From CAYLSO01 sp964386525 (GTDB lineage: Bacteria; Eisenbacteria; RBG-16-71-46; DASYSL01), in the NCBI GenBank assembly GCA_964386525.1, contig CAYLSO010000310.1:1-10317 (forward strand): a DNA stretch of 10,317 nt, given 5' to 3'. Below, piece after piece: positions 1 to 5,901 of this stretch. Position 1 is the stretch's first letter; every line of letters starts with the position of its first letter. Made by a program: the position numbers and the translations under genes. The notes beneath the pieces are model-generated. The model saw only the letters and a list, made by a program, of their open reading frames with translations, was not told the origin of the DNA and did no database searches.

Positions 1-44
1 CTAGCCGCCACGCGGCCCGCCGCCCCTGCGCTCCCGCGGCGTGC

Positions 45-50
45 TATCCT
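45..50 (+). promoter_or_regulatory. possible -10 element (TATCCT), weak
   Basis: TATCCT fits the loose TAnnnT form of a housekeeping -10 box and ends ten bases before the ATG at 60. No Shine-Dalgarno-like sequence lies between it and the ATG, so a leaderless or nearly leaderless transcript would be consistent. I see no convincing -35 box about 17 bases upstream. The same hexamer, preceded by C, occurs upstream of mqnP at 4250. The rest of positions 1-59 shows nothing recognisable. This is inference from a short motif. Confidence 0.2.
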
Positions 51-59
51 GCCGCCACC

Positions 60-1898
60 ATGAGACACACAAGCCGCATCGCCGTCCCGAGCATGCTTCT
101 GGCCTTGAGCGCCGCGCTGACTTGCGCCGGCCCCGTCGCCGCGGCCGCGCCCGCGGCCACTCCGCCCGAGTGGCTCACCCCCGCCGAGTCCACGGCCTAC
201 CGCCGCACGCCCACCTACGACGAGACCATACGCTACCTGCGCCGGCTCGAGCGCGCCTCGCGCTGGGTCAAGGTCACGAGCTACGGCACGTCGGCCCAGG
301 GCCGCGACCTGCCGCTGGTGATCGTCTCCAGGGACCGCGCCTTCACCCCCGAGGCCGCCGCCCGGCTGGGCAAGCCGGTGGTGCTGCTGCAGGCCTGCAT
401 CCACTCCGGCGAGAGCGAGGGCAAGGACGCGGCCCTGGCACTCGTCCGCGACCTCGCCGTGCTGCGCGCGCGCGAGACACTGCTCGATGGGATCGTGCTG
501 CTCGTCGCGCCGATCCTCTCGCCCGACTCGCACGAGCGCCGCAGCCCGTACAACCGCATCAATCAGAACGGCCCCGAGGAGATGGGCTGGCGGCCCACCG
601 CCACCGGGCTGAACCTCAATCGCGATTACCTCAAGGTCGAGACCCCCGAGATGCGGGCCCTGCTGTCGCGGGTGTTCACGCGCTGGCGGCCGCACCTGCT
701 GGTCGATTCGCACACCACCGACGGAGCCGACTACCAGCACGACATCACCTACGGATTCAACCACGGGCCCACGGTGGCGCCGAGCGTGGAGCGCTGGCTG
801 CTCGCGGCCTTCGAGGCCCGCGCGCTGGCGCGGCTGACACAGATGGGCCACCTGCCGGCCCCCTACCTCTCCTTCCGTGGATACAGCGAGGACCCGCGCG
901 TCGGCGTCGAGTTCGGCGCCTCCCCACCGCGGCTCTCCAACGGCTATCCGCCGCTGCATGGCCGGCCCGCCATCCTCGTCGAGACGCACATGCTCAAGCC
1001 GTACGGCACGCGGGTGACCGCCACCTACGATCTCGTGGTGGCGCTGCTCGAGGAGATCAACGCCCGGCCGGCCGAGCTCCTCGACGCGGTGGCCGCCGCC
1101 GAGGCCGCTATCCTCGCGCGCGGGCGCGAGACCGATCCGGCCAAGCGCGAGGTGGTCCTCGCCGCGCGGCCCACCGACCAGAGCACGCCCTTCCCCTACC
1201 GGGGCTATGTCACGCATTGGGAGATGAGCGATCTGGCGGGCGGGCCGGTGCCGCGCTACACCACGACGCCGTGGGACACAACGATCTCCGTCTTCCGCGA
1301 CCTGGCTCCCACGGTGACCGTGCGCCAGCCGGTGGGATATCTGGTGCCGCAGGAATGGACGGAGGTCCGCGACCGCCTCGACGTCCACGGCGTGCGCTAT
1401 CGCCGCTTCGCGCGCGCCTGGAGCGACACGGTCGAGGCCCAGCGCGTCGCGGAGTGGCAGACCGACGCCCAGATCAACGAGGGCCACCACCCGATCCGCG
1501 CCTCGCAGGTGGCGCTGGAGCGGCGCCTGCGGACTTTCCGGCCGGGCGATCTGTGGGTGCCGCTCGACCAGCTCGCCGGCCTCGTGGCCGTGCACCTGTG
1601 CGAGGCGCAGGCCCCCGATGGGCTGCTCTTCTGGAACTTCTTCGATGCGGTGCTGACGCCCAAGGAGTACTCCGACGCCTACGTCATGGAGCCGATCGCG
1701 CGCCGCATGATGGAGAGCGACACCACGCTGGCGCGCGAGTTCCGCCAGCGGGTCGCGGCCGACACGACCTTCGCGCAGAGTCCCTTCCAGCGCATCGACT
1801 TCTTCTACCGCCGCTCGCCGTGGGCCGATCCGGAGCAGGCGGTCCTACCTATCGCGCGCGCGCTGCGCCGCCCGCCCGAGGACGTGCTAGCGCGATAG
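60..1898 (+). CDS. secreted M14-family zinc carboxypeptidase
   Basis: This 612-residue protein is a metallocarboxypeptidase of peptidase family M14, expected to remove C-terminal amino acids from peptides outside the cytoplasm. Residues 1 to about 30 form a signal peptide: MRHTSR, a hydrophobic core, then an Ala-rich stretch with likely cleavage near AAA-AP. The M14 domain spans about residues 50-340. Visible landmarks are the HxxE zinc pair in IHSGES (His115, Glu118), the substrate-binding Asn187-Arg188 in LNLNRDY, the third zinc ligand His218 in VDSHTT, and the catalytic Glu308 in ILVETH. The remaining 270 or so residues have no motif I recognise; large bacterial M14 proteins often carry such a C-terminal region. 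The ATG at 60 is chosen because it opens directly on the signal peptide, although no ribosome binding site is evident. The gene is alone on its strand and converges on the glycosyltransferase gene. The exact substrate is unknown. Confidence 0.9.
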   Translation: MRHTSRIAVPSMLLALSAALTCAGPVAAAAPAATPPEWLTPAESTAYRRTPTYDETIRYLRRLERASRWVKVTSYGTSAQGRDLPLVIVSRDRAFTPEAAARLGKPVVLLQACIHSGESEGKDAALALVRDLAVLRARETLLDGIVLLVAPILSPDSHERRSPYNRINQNGPEEMGWRPTATGLNLNRDYLKVETPEMRALLSRVFTRWRPHLLVDSHTTDGADYQHDITYGFNHGPTVAPSVERWLLAAFEARALARLTQMGHLPAPYLSFRGYSEDPRVGVEFGASPPRLSNGYPPLHGRPAILVETHMLKPYGTRVTATYDLVVALLEEINARPAELLDAVAAAEAAILARGRETDPAKREVVLAARPTDQSTPFPYRGYVTHWEMSDLAGGPVPRYTTTPWDTTISVFRDLAPTVTVRQPVGYLVPQEWTEVRDRLDVHGVRYRRFARAWSDTVEAQRVAEWQTDAQINEGHHPIRASQVALERRLRTFRPGDLWVPLDQLAGLVAVHLCEAQAPDGLLFWNFFDAVLTPKEYSDAYVMEPIARRMMESDTTLAREFRQRVAADTTFAQSPFQRIDFFYRRSPWADPEQAVLPIARALRRPPEDVLAR

Positions 1899-1899
1899 G
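1848..1899. repeat. 10-bp perfect inverted repeat over the peptidase stop codon
   Basis: CCTATCGCGC at 1848-1857 is the exact reverse complement of GCGCGATAGG at 1890-1899, with 32 bases between. The right arm contains the TAG stop (1896-1898) of the carboxypeptidase gene, and the convergent gene ends 18 bases further on. Placement at convergent 3' ends suggests a transcript-end hairpin usable from either side. There is no T-run on either strand, so it is not a classical intrinsic terminator. A protein-binding site is an alternative. Confidence 0.4.
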
Positions 1900-1916
1900 C
1901 CGCGGCGCGGGTTCCC

Positions 1917-3917
1917 TCAGGAGGGGCCGTCCCGTTCAGGATCCGCGGGGGACTCAGGGGAGCTGCCGCTCACCTGCGCCCCAGGAGCAAATCGCTGCGG
2001 GGCGAAGGCCAGATCGTTCCAGATCTCCGTCGTGACGACCGAACTCGCCTCGAATGAGAAGACGGCCGCGCGCCCGCGCAGCAAATCCCAGCCGAGGGGG
2101 GCTTGCCACCAAAGCCGGCGCGGCCGGCCGCCGGCCCCCACCACCAGGCGCATCCGAGGCCCCTCCGCCGGGTCGGCCGCCCGCCAGGCATAGAGCGACA
2201 CGATCGCCGGTCCCCGCGCCGCACGCAGAGTGAGGTAGGGCAGCCCGCTCAGCGCGAGCAGGAGCAGGCCGGCGCCGCGATCGGCCAGGTGCGCCAGCGC
2301 GCGCGCGAGGGCGGACCCCACGCGCGGCTCGAGCACCAGGCTGCTCGCGCCGCCGAACGGTTCCGGCCGCGCGCCCGCCGCGAGCAGCCCGCCATCCTCC
2401 AGCAGCCACCGCACACGGATGTGCTGGTGACGCAGCCACTGGAGCGATCCGGTCCCCTCCGGCTCGCCGGTCGGCCAATCCCAGAACACCACCTGGGAGA
2501 CGCGATACCGCGCGACCACCGCCCGGATCTCGGCGCGGCCACCCAGCCACGGCAGCTCCCCGTCGCCCAAGGGCGGCGGCTCGTGTGCGTCGGGCCCCGG
2601 CTCGCACACGTAGCCGACCAGATCGAGGCCGTCCTGCCGCAGATTCCCGCGGGCCGCCAGCCACGCCGACCAGGCGGGCGCCGGCCCGACCAGGAGCGTG
2701 CGTTCGAGGGAGAGGTGGCCGCGCTCCATGTGCGCGCGCAGGACGGCGAAGAGCGCGCCCACGGCGCTCAGCGCCAGTCCGAAGATCGGCACGAAGAGGA
2801 GCAGCACGGCACGGCTGTAGATCTGCTGGCGCGAGAGGTAGGTCGTGGCCAGAAGCAGCAGCGCCACCAGCCCCACGAGGGGGCCGGCGGACGACAGCTC
2901 GGCCGCGTGACGGATGCGGGATCGGCGATACCGTCCGCGCAGGACGAAGGTGACGGTCGTGAGCAGCGAGGCGAAGAGGAACAGCCGCCGGTAATCCGCA
3001 AGCGGGAACAGGGCCTCGGGAAACAACGGATTGAGCGCGGCGCGCAACAGGTAGGCGCCGAGCAACGCGCCGTTGAGCGCCACCATGTCGAGCAGCCAGA
3101 GCAGCGCCCGGGTCAGCGGTCCCCGCCACTTCTTGAGCAGGTAGATGACCAGCCCCCATTTCTCATAAAAGGAGATCAGGCTGCCCAGGTGGAACCAGAA
3201 AGCGGGGTGGAAAGCCCCCTTGGCGCTGGCCCGCCGGTGGCGATGGACGAAGCGGGCGTCGGGAGTGTAGAGGACATCCCAGCCCGCCTGCCACATCCGG
3301 TAGCACCAATCGACATCCTCGAGGTAGAGGAAGAACCGCTCGTCCAGCGGCCCCGTGCGTTCCCTGGCCTTCCGGCGTACGAGCATGCACCCCCCGAGCA
3401 CCCAGTCGACGGCCCGCTCGCTCTGGTGATCGAAGTCGCCCATCAGGTGCTCGCGCACGCTGCGCGAGTTCGGGAAGAGGCGACCCAGGGGCGTGCGCCG
3501 CAAGAGCAACGTGCGCAAGGTATAGAAGCGGCGACACGAGTCCTGGATGCTGCGGTCGTCGTTGAGGAGCTGGGGCCCGACGATGCCGGCCTTGGGGCGC
3601 GCGTCGGCGAAGCCGAGCAAGGTGTCGATGGCGCCGGGCAGCACCACGATGTCCGGATTCAGGATCAGGGCGTAGTCGGCGGCGACGGCGGCCAGGCCAC
3701 GGTTGACGCCTCGCGAGTAGCCGAGGTTCTCGCTGTTCAAGATCCAGTGGACATCGGGATGCGCTCGCCGGACCCCCGCCAGTCCGGGGTCGCGGGAGGC
3801 GTTGTCGACGACGACGACGGCATGCGGGCAGGAAGGCGGATGCGCGCGCAGCGAGACGAGGCATCGCGCCAGGTCCTCGCTGCTGTCGTAGTTGACGATG
3901 ACCACCGACAGTTTCAC
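1917..3917 (-). CDS. GT2 glycosyltransferase fused to a degenerate glycosylphosphotransferase-like membrane region
   Basis: This 666-residue membrane protein probably acts in cell-surface polysaccharide synthesis. Residues 1-255 are a GT2 domain of the rhamnosyltransferase-like kind: KLSVVIVNY at the N-terminus, the nucleotide-binding VVDNAS (36-41), LNPDI with Asp89, and the acidic YLEDVDW (198-204). Four hydrophobic segments follow at about 271-295, 309-328, 342-362 and 369-394. A Rossmann-like stretch at about 405-520 begins ERTLLVG. A fifth hydrophobic segment lies at 548-566. This order matches WcaJ/WbaP-type polyprenyl-phosphate glycosylphosphotransferases, but the catalytic domain after segment five is reduced to about 100 residues, with only a WDLLRG echo of the usual WNVLRG and no Asp-Glu dyad. 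The GTG at 3917 is chosen because it starts exactly on the GT2 strand and has GAGG seven bases upstream (3925-3928). The frame stays open further upstream (to a GTG at 4121), but those 68 residues are Gly/Ser/Arg-rich and look non-coding. The acceptor and donor sugar cannot be told. Confidence 0.82.
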   Translation of the reverse strand: MKLSVVIVNYDSSEDLARCLVSLRAHPPSCPHAVVVVDNASRDPGLAGVRRAHPDVHWILNSENLGYSRGVNRGLAAVAADYALILNPDIVVLPGAIDTLLGFADARPKAGIVGPQLLNDDRSIQDSCRRFYTLRTLLLRRTPLGRLFPNSRSVREHLMGDFDHQSERAVDWVLGGCMLVRRKARERTGPLDERFFLYLEDVDWCYRMWQAGWDVLYTPDARFVHRHRRASAKGAFHPAFWFHLGSLISFYEKWGLVIYLLKKWRGPLTRALLWLLDMVALNGALLGAYLLRAALNPLFPEALFPLADYRRLFLFASLLTTVTFVLRGRYRRSRIRHAAELSSAGPLVGLVALLLLATTYLSRQQIYSRAVLLLFVPIFGLALSAVGALFAVLRAHMERGHLSLERTLLVGPAPAWSAWLAARGNLRQDGLDLVGYVCEPGPDAHEPPPLGDGELPWLGGRAEIRAVVARYRVSQVVFWDWPTGEPEGTGSLQWLRHQHIRVRWLLEDGGLLAAGARPEPFGGASSLVLEPRVGSALARALAHLADRGAGLLLLALSGLPYLTLRAARGPAIVSLYAWRAADPAEGPRMRLVVGAGGRPRRLWWQAPLGWDLLRGRAAVFSFEASSVVTTEIWNDLAFAPQRFAPGAQVSGSSPESPADPERDGPS

Positions 3918-3951
3918 GCGCCGACCTCGGCCCCGCGCGCCCTCGGCGGAT

Positions 3952-4080
3952 CCGCCGGAAGCGCAACGCCCAGACTTCCCACACGGCTTCCCAGGTGCTG
4001 CGGCTCGACATCTCAGGTATCCCGTCCCGGCGGTCGACGAGAATGACTGGGAGCTCCTTGATCCGACGGCCGCGCCACCC
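3952..4080 (-). pseudogene. remnant: C-terminal tail of a DPM1-like polyprenol-phosphate mannosyltransferase
   Basis: Reading the minus strand from 4080 to 3952 gives 43 residues that start GWRGRR, continue IKELPVILVDRRDG and PEMSSRSTWEAVW, and end VWALRFRR. This matches the conserved end of the GT2 domain in dolichol/polyprenol-phosphate mannosyltransferases: G-x-R-I-x-E-V-P-I, then D-R-R-x-G-x-S-K-M-S, then E-A-x-x-x-V-W-x-L-R. None of the three minus-strand frames upstream of 4080 carries the preceding parts of such an enzyme (no DDxS or acidic motifs), and mqnP occupies the space beyond 4325. The frame has no stop after LRFRR and runs on into the glycosyltransferase gene in the wrong frame. 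I infer a truncated 3' fragment, or a frameshifted domain once joined to the downstream gene. The match is from memory of the family, not from a search. Confidence 0.55.
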
Positions 4081-4153
4081 GCGGGGGCAGTCTGTCCCGA
4101 TTGGGAGCGAATCGCCACCACTTTTGCTCCGGCTCGGCAACGGCGCCGGTTCC

Positions 4154-4176
4154 CCGCCTCCGCCCCCGCCTCCGCC
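4154..4176. repeat. CCGCC[T/C] short tandem repeat, G-rich on the minus strand
   Basis: Nearly four copies of a six-base unit (CCGCCT, CCGCCC, CCGCCT, CCGCC) run without interruption. The minus strand therefore holds a series of GG and GGGGG runs separated by single bases, a pattern compatible with two-layer G-quadruplexes. It lies in the divergent intergenic region, about 75 bases upstream of the DPM1-like remnant in the remnant's reading direction. Confidence 0.5.
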
Positions 4177-4249
4177 GGGATTCACCCGCAGCCGGTCGGC
4201 GAGATGCGCCAGCGCGTGCCCCCCGGTGGCGCTCCGACCGCTTCTCCCC

Positions 4250-4255
4250 TATCCT
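4250..4255 (+). promoter_or_regulatory. possible -10 element (TATCCT) of the mqn operon, weak
   Basis: TATCCT fits TAnnnT and would place the transcription start near 4261-4263, about 60 bases before the chosen mqnP start. The same CTATCCT heptamer lies just upstream of the carboxypeptidase gene (44-50). No clear -35 box is visible (the 17-base position reads TGGCGC), so this remains a guess. Confidence 0.2.
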
Positions 4256-4324
4256 TCCCGACGGCCGCAGATGCCGGCTGCTGCCGCCGGCCGCGGCGCC
4301 AAGCCACCCCATTCGCGAGATCTC

Positions 4325-5209
4325 ATGGACCGCGCGCGCAACCCCGCCGAGGCGGCGGCCACTTACGCCCGCTTCGTCAAGTTCGAGCACACGCTCTTCT
4401 CGCTGCCGCTCATCGTGGCCGGCGGCCTGATCGGCGACCAGGTGCTGCGCCACGCGGGGGCGCCGGGGGCGCTCACTCCGGGGCGCCTGCTGCTCATCTT
4501 CGTCGCGGCGGCCGGGGCGCGCACCTTCGCGCTGGCCATGAACCGGATCATCGACCACCGGCTCGACGACGCCAACCCGCGCACGGCGGGGCGCGAGCTG
4601 CCCAGCGGCCGCATGGGGCTGCCGGAGGCCTGGGGCGTGGCGGCCGGCGGCGCGGCCGCCTACTGGACGGCGGCCGCCTTCCTGCCGCCGATCTGCCTGG
4701 CGCTGTCGCCGATTCCCATCGTGGTCTTCGTCGGCTACCCCTACCTCAAGCGCTTCACGCCTCTGTGCCACTTCGGCGTGGGCCTGGGCCTGGCGCTCTC
4801 GCCGCTGGGGGGCTTCCTGGGCGTGGCGGGGACCTGGCGCGGCCTCGGCGAAGTCCTGCCGCTGTTCTTCTTCGCCCTCGGCTGGGTCGCCGGATTCGAC
4901 ATCATCTACGCCACGCTCGACGAGGCCCATGACCGCGCGCACGGGGTCCGCTCGCTGCCGGCGACGGCGGGGCGGGCCGCGGCGCTGCGCGTGTCGGCCG
5001 CTCTGCACGCCCTGGCCTTCGCTTCTCTCGGCGTCTGGGCGATGATACAGGGCGCCGGCCCGTGGGCGTGGGCGTGCCTGGCGGCGGTGGGCGCGCTCCT
5101 GTGGTGGGAGCAACGCGCGGCGCAGCAGGTGGAGCTGGCTTTCTTCCGCATCAACTCGGGGCTGGGGTTCGTGGTGCTGGCATTGGTGTGGGCGGGCGTG
5201 GCGCTTTGA
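4325..5209 (+). CDS. mqnP: UbiA-family polyprenyltransferase of the futalosine menaquinone pathway (MqnP)
   Basis: This 294-residue integral membrane prenyltransferase is expected to attach a polyprenyl chain to 1,4-dihydroxy-6-naphthoate, or its close derivative, in the menaquinone pathway. It is a UbiA-superfamily protein with about eight or nine hydrophobic segments. The first diphosphate/Mg2+ motif is NRIIDHRLDD (Asn73, Asp77, Asp81). The second is DIIYATLDEAHD (Asp192, Tyr195, Asp199, Asp203), the DxxYxxxDxxxD form shared with 4-hydroxybenzoate prenyltransferases. The N-terminal YARFVKFEHTLFSLPL is also typical. The ATG at 4325 is preferred because it gives the usual N-terminus; a weak GAGA lies at 4317-4320. 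An in-frame ATG at 4271 would add 18 unconserved residues. It is the first gene of the operon, and the UbiX-like gene follows 28 bases later. UbiA itself (ubiquinone pathway) is an alternative by sequence alone, but the mqnE/mqnA/mqnC context favours MqnP. Confidence 0.88.
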   Translation: MDRARNPAEAAATYARFVKFEHTLFSLPLIVAGGLIGDQVLRHAGAPGALTPGRLLLIFVAAAGARTFALAMNRIIDHRLDDANPRTAGRELPSGRMGLPEAWGVAAGGAAAYWTAAAFLPPICLALSPIPIVVFVGYPYLKRFTPLCHFGVGLGLALSPLGGFLGVAGTWRGLGEVLPLFFFALGWVAGFDIIYATLDEAHDRAHGVRSLPATAGRAAALRVSAALHALAFASLGVWAMIQGAGPWAWACLAAVGALLWWEQRAAQQVELAFFRINSGLGFVVLALVWAGVAL

Positions 5210-5237
5210 GGCGCGGGACCCCAACGACGAGGAGCGG

Positions 5238-5858
5238 ATGGACGATCTGGCGATGACTCTCGGAAGCCGGGAAGGACGCGAGGCGGGAGCGCCGCGCCCC
5301 CCGGCGCTGCGCGTGCTGGTCGGCGTCACCGGCGCCTCGGGCGCGGTCTACGCGCTCGACTTCCTGCGCCGCTGCCCCGGCGACAAGTTCGTGGTGGTGA
5401 GCAAGTGGGCGCGCGCCGTGCTCCACTCGGAGCTGGGCCTGCGCGAGGAGGACCTCGATCCGTACGTCAAGGCGCGCTTCCCCGACGGCGATCTGAGCGC
5501 GCCGTTCTCGTCGGGATCGAACGCCTTCGACGCGCTGGTCATCGTGCCCTGCTCCACCTCGACGGCCGCCAAGATCGCGGCCGGCATCGGCGACACGCTG
5601 ATCACGCGCGCCGCCGCCGTCGCCCTGAAGGAGCGCCGGCGCCTCGTCCTGGCGGTGCGCGAAACGCCGCTCTCCACCATCCAGCTCGAGGCCCTGCACA
5701 AGCTGTCGCAGGCCGGAGCGGTCATCTTCCCCTTGTCGCCGCCCTGGTACGGCAATCCCAAGACCGTGGACGAGCTGGTCGCCGCCACCACCGGCAAGCT
5801 CCTGCGCTTGCTCGGCGTCGAGCTGCCCGGCGGCTGGCGCGAGGAGGACCTCGAGTAG
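5238..5858 (+). CDS. mqnM: UbiX-like flavin prenyltransferase (MqnM type)
   Basis: This 206-residue protein is a UbiX-family flavin prenyltransferase. Enzymes of this family join dimethylallyl phosphate to reduced FMN, making the prenylated flavin used by UbiD-type decarboxylases. The Rossmann-like start LVGVTGASG lies at residues 27-35, followed by the conserved PCSTSTAAKIAAGIGD (104-119), the RETPLS phosphate-binding loop (141-146), and the C-terminal PLSPPWYGNPKTVDELV, where family members more often read P-x-FY. About 24 residues precede the first strand, somewhat longer than usual. The ATG at 5238 is chosen because GAGGAG lies just upstream (5229-5234); the ATG at 5253 lacks a well-spaced site. 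Its position directly before a UbiD homologue, within a futalosine cluster, indicates that it serves that enzyme. The symbol follows mqnM usage and is less certain than the family. Confidence 0.85.
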   Translation: MDDLAMTLGSREGREAGAPRPPALRVLVGVTGASGAVYALDFLRRCPGDKFVVVSKWARAVLHSELGLREEDLDPYVKARFPDGDLSAPFSSGSNAFDALVIVPCSTSTAAKIAAGIGDTLITRAAAVALKERRRLVLAVRETPLSTIQLEALHKLSQAGAVIFPLSPPWYGNPKTVDELVAATTGKLLRLLGVELPGGWREEDLE

Positions 5859-5861
5859 GCG

Positions 5862-5879
5862 GCCGGCGCCCGCGCCGGC
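5862..5879 (+). repeat. GC-only hairpin between the UbiX-like and UbiD-like genes
   Basis: GCCGGCG (5862-5868) and CGCCGGC (5873-5879) form a perfect 7-bp stem with a 4-base loop, starting three bases after the UbiX-like stop codon. There is no T-run, so it is not an intrinsic terminator. It could affect mRNA stability or the relative translation of the two genes. In such GC-rich sequence a stem like this may also arise by chance. Confidence 0.35.
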
Positions 5880-5901
5880 GCGGCCGACCACGAGACAGCC
5901 C

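Larger units (their letters stand above)
3918..4324. other. divergent intergenic region between glycosyltransferase and mqnP
   Basis: This 407-base gap separates two divergent start codons, so it should hold the promoters of both the glycosyltransferase gene and the menaquinone operon. From left to right I see a GAGG ribosome binding site for the minus-strand gene (3925-3928), the DPM1-like coding remnant (3952-4080, minus), a relatively AT-rich patch around 4095-4130, the CCGCC[T/C] repeat (4154-4176), a candidate -10 TATCCT (4250-4255), and a 6-bp GCCGGC hairpin (4273-4278 with 4286-4291). The reading frame of mqnP is open through the whole gap, but the residues it would encode are low-complexity and unlike the family. 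Confidence 0.6.

Noticed and set aside
1899..1916. Intrinsic terminator between the convergent genes (small CCGC-GGC-GCGG hairpin)
   Set aside because: The stem is only four base pairs and there is no T-run on either strand; the 10-bp inverted repeat just to its left is a better candidate for a 3' structure.
2103..4046. Plus-strand open frame of 647 codons opposite the glycosyltransferase gene
   Set aside because: It is Gln/Arg/Gly-rich with no recognisable motif and mirrors the GT2 gene, whose minus-strand frame carries clear domains; long open frames opposite real genes are common at this GC content.
3918..4121. 68-residue N-terminal extension of the GT2 fusion protein from a GTG at 4121
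   Set aside because: The extension is Gly/Ser/Arg-rich without structure, and the GTG at 3917 has a GAGG site seven bases upstream and starts exactly on the GT2 fold.
3163..4185. Long minus-strand open frame covering the DPM1-like tail and reading on through the glycosyltransferase gene
   Set aside because: Only the 3952-4080 part resembles a known family. The rest is Arg/Pro/Gly-rich shadow sequence opposite or out of frame with the GT2 gene, so it is not called as a single gene.
3995..4324. N-terminal extension of MqnP by up to 110 residues
   Set aside because: The extension is low-complexity and overlaps the remnant and the repeat; the conserved UbiA N-terminus starts right after the ATG at 4325.
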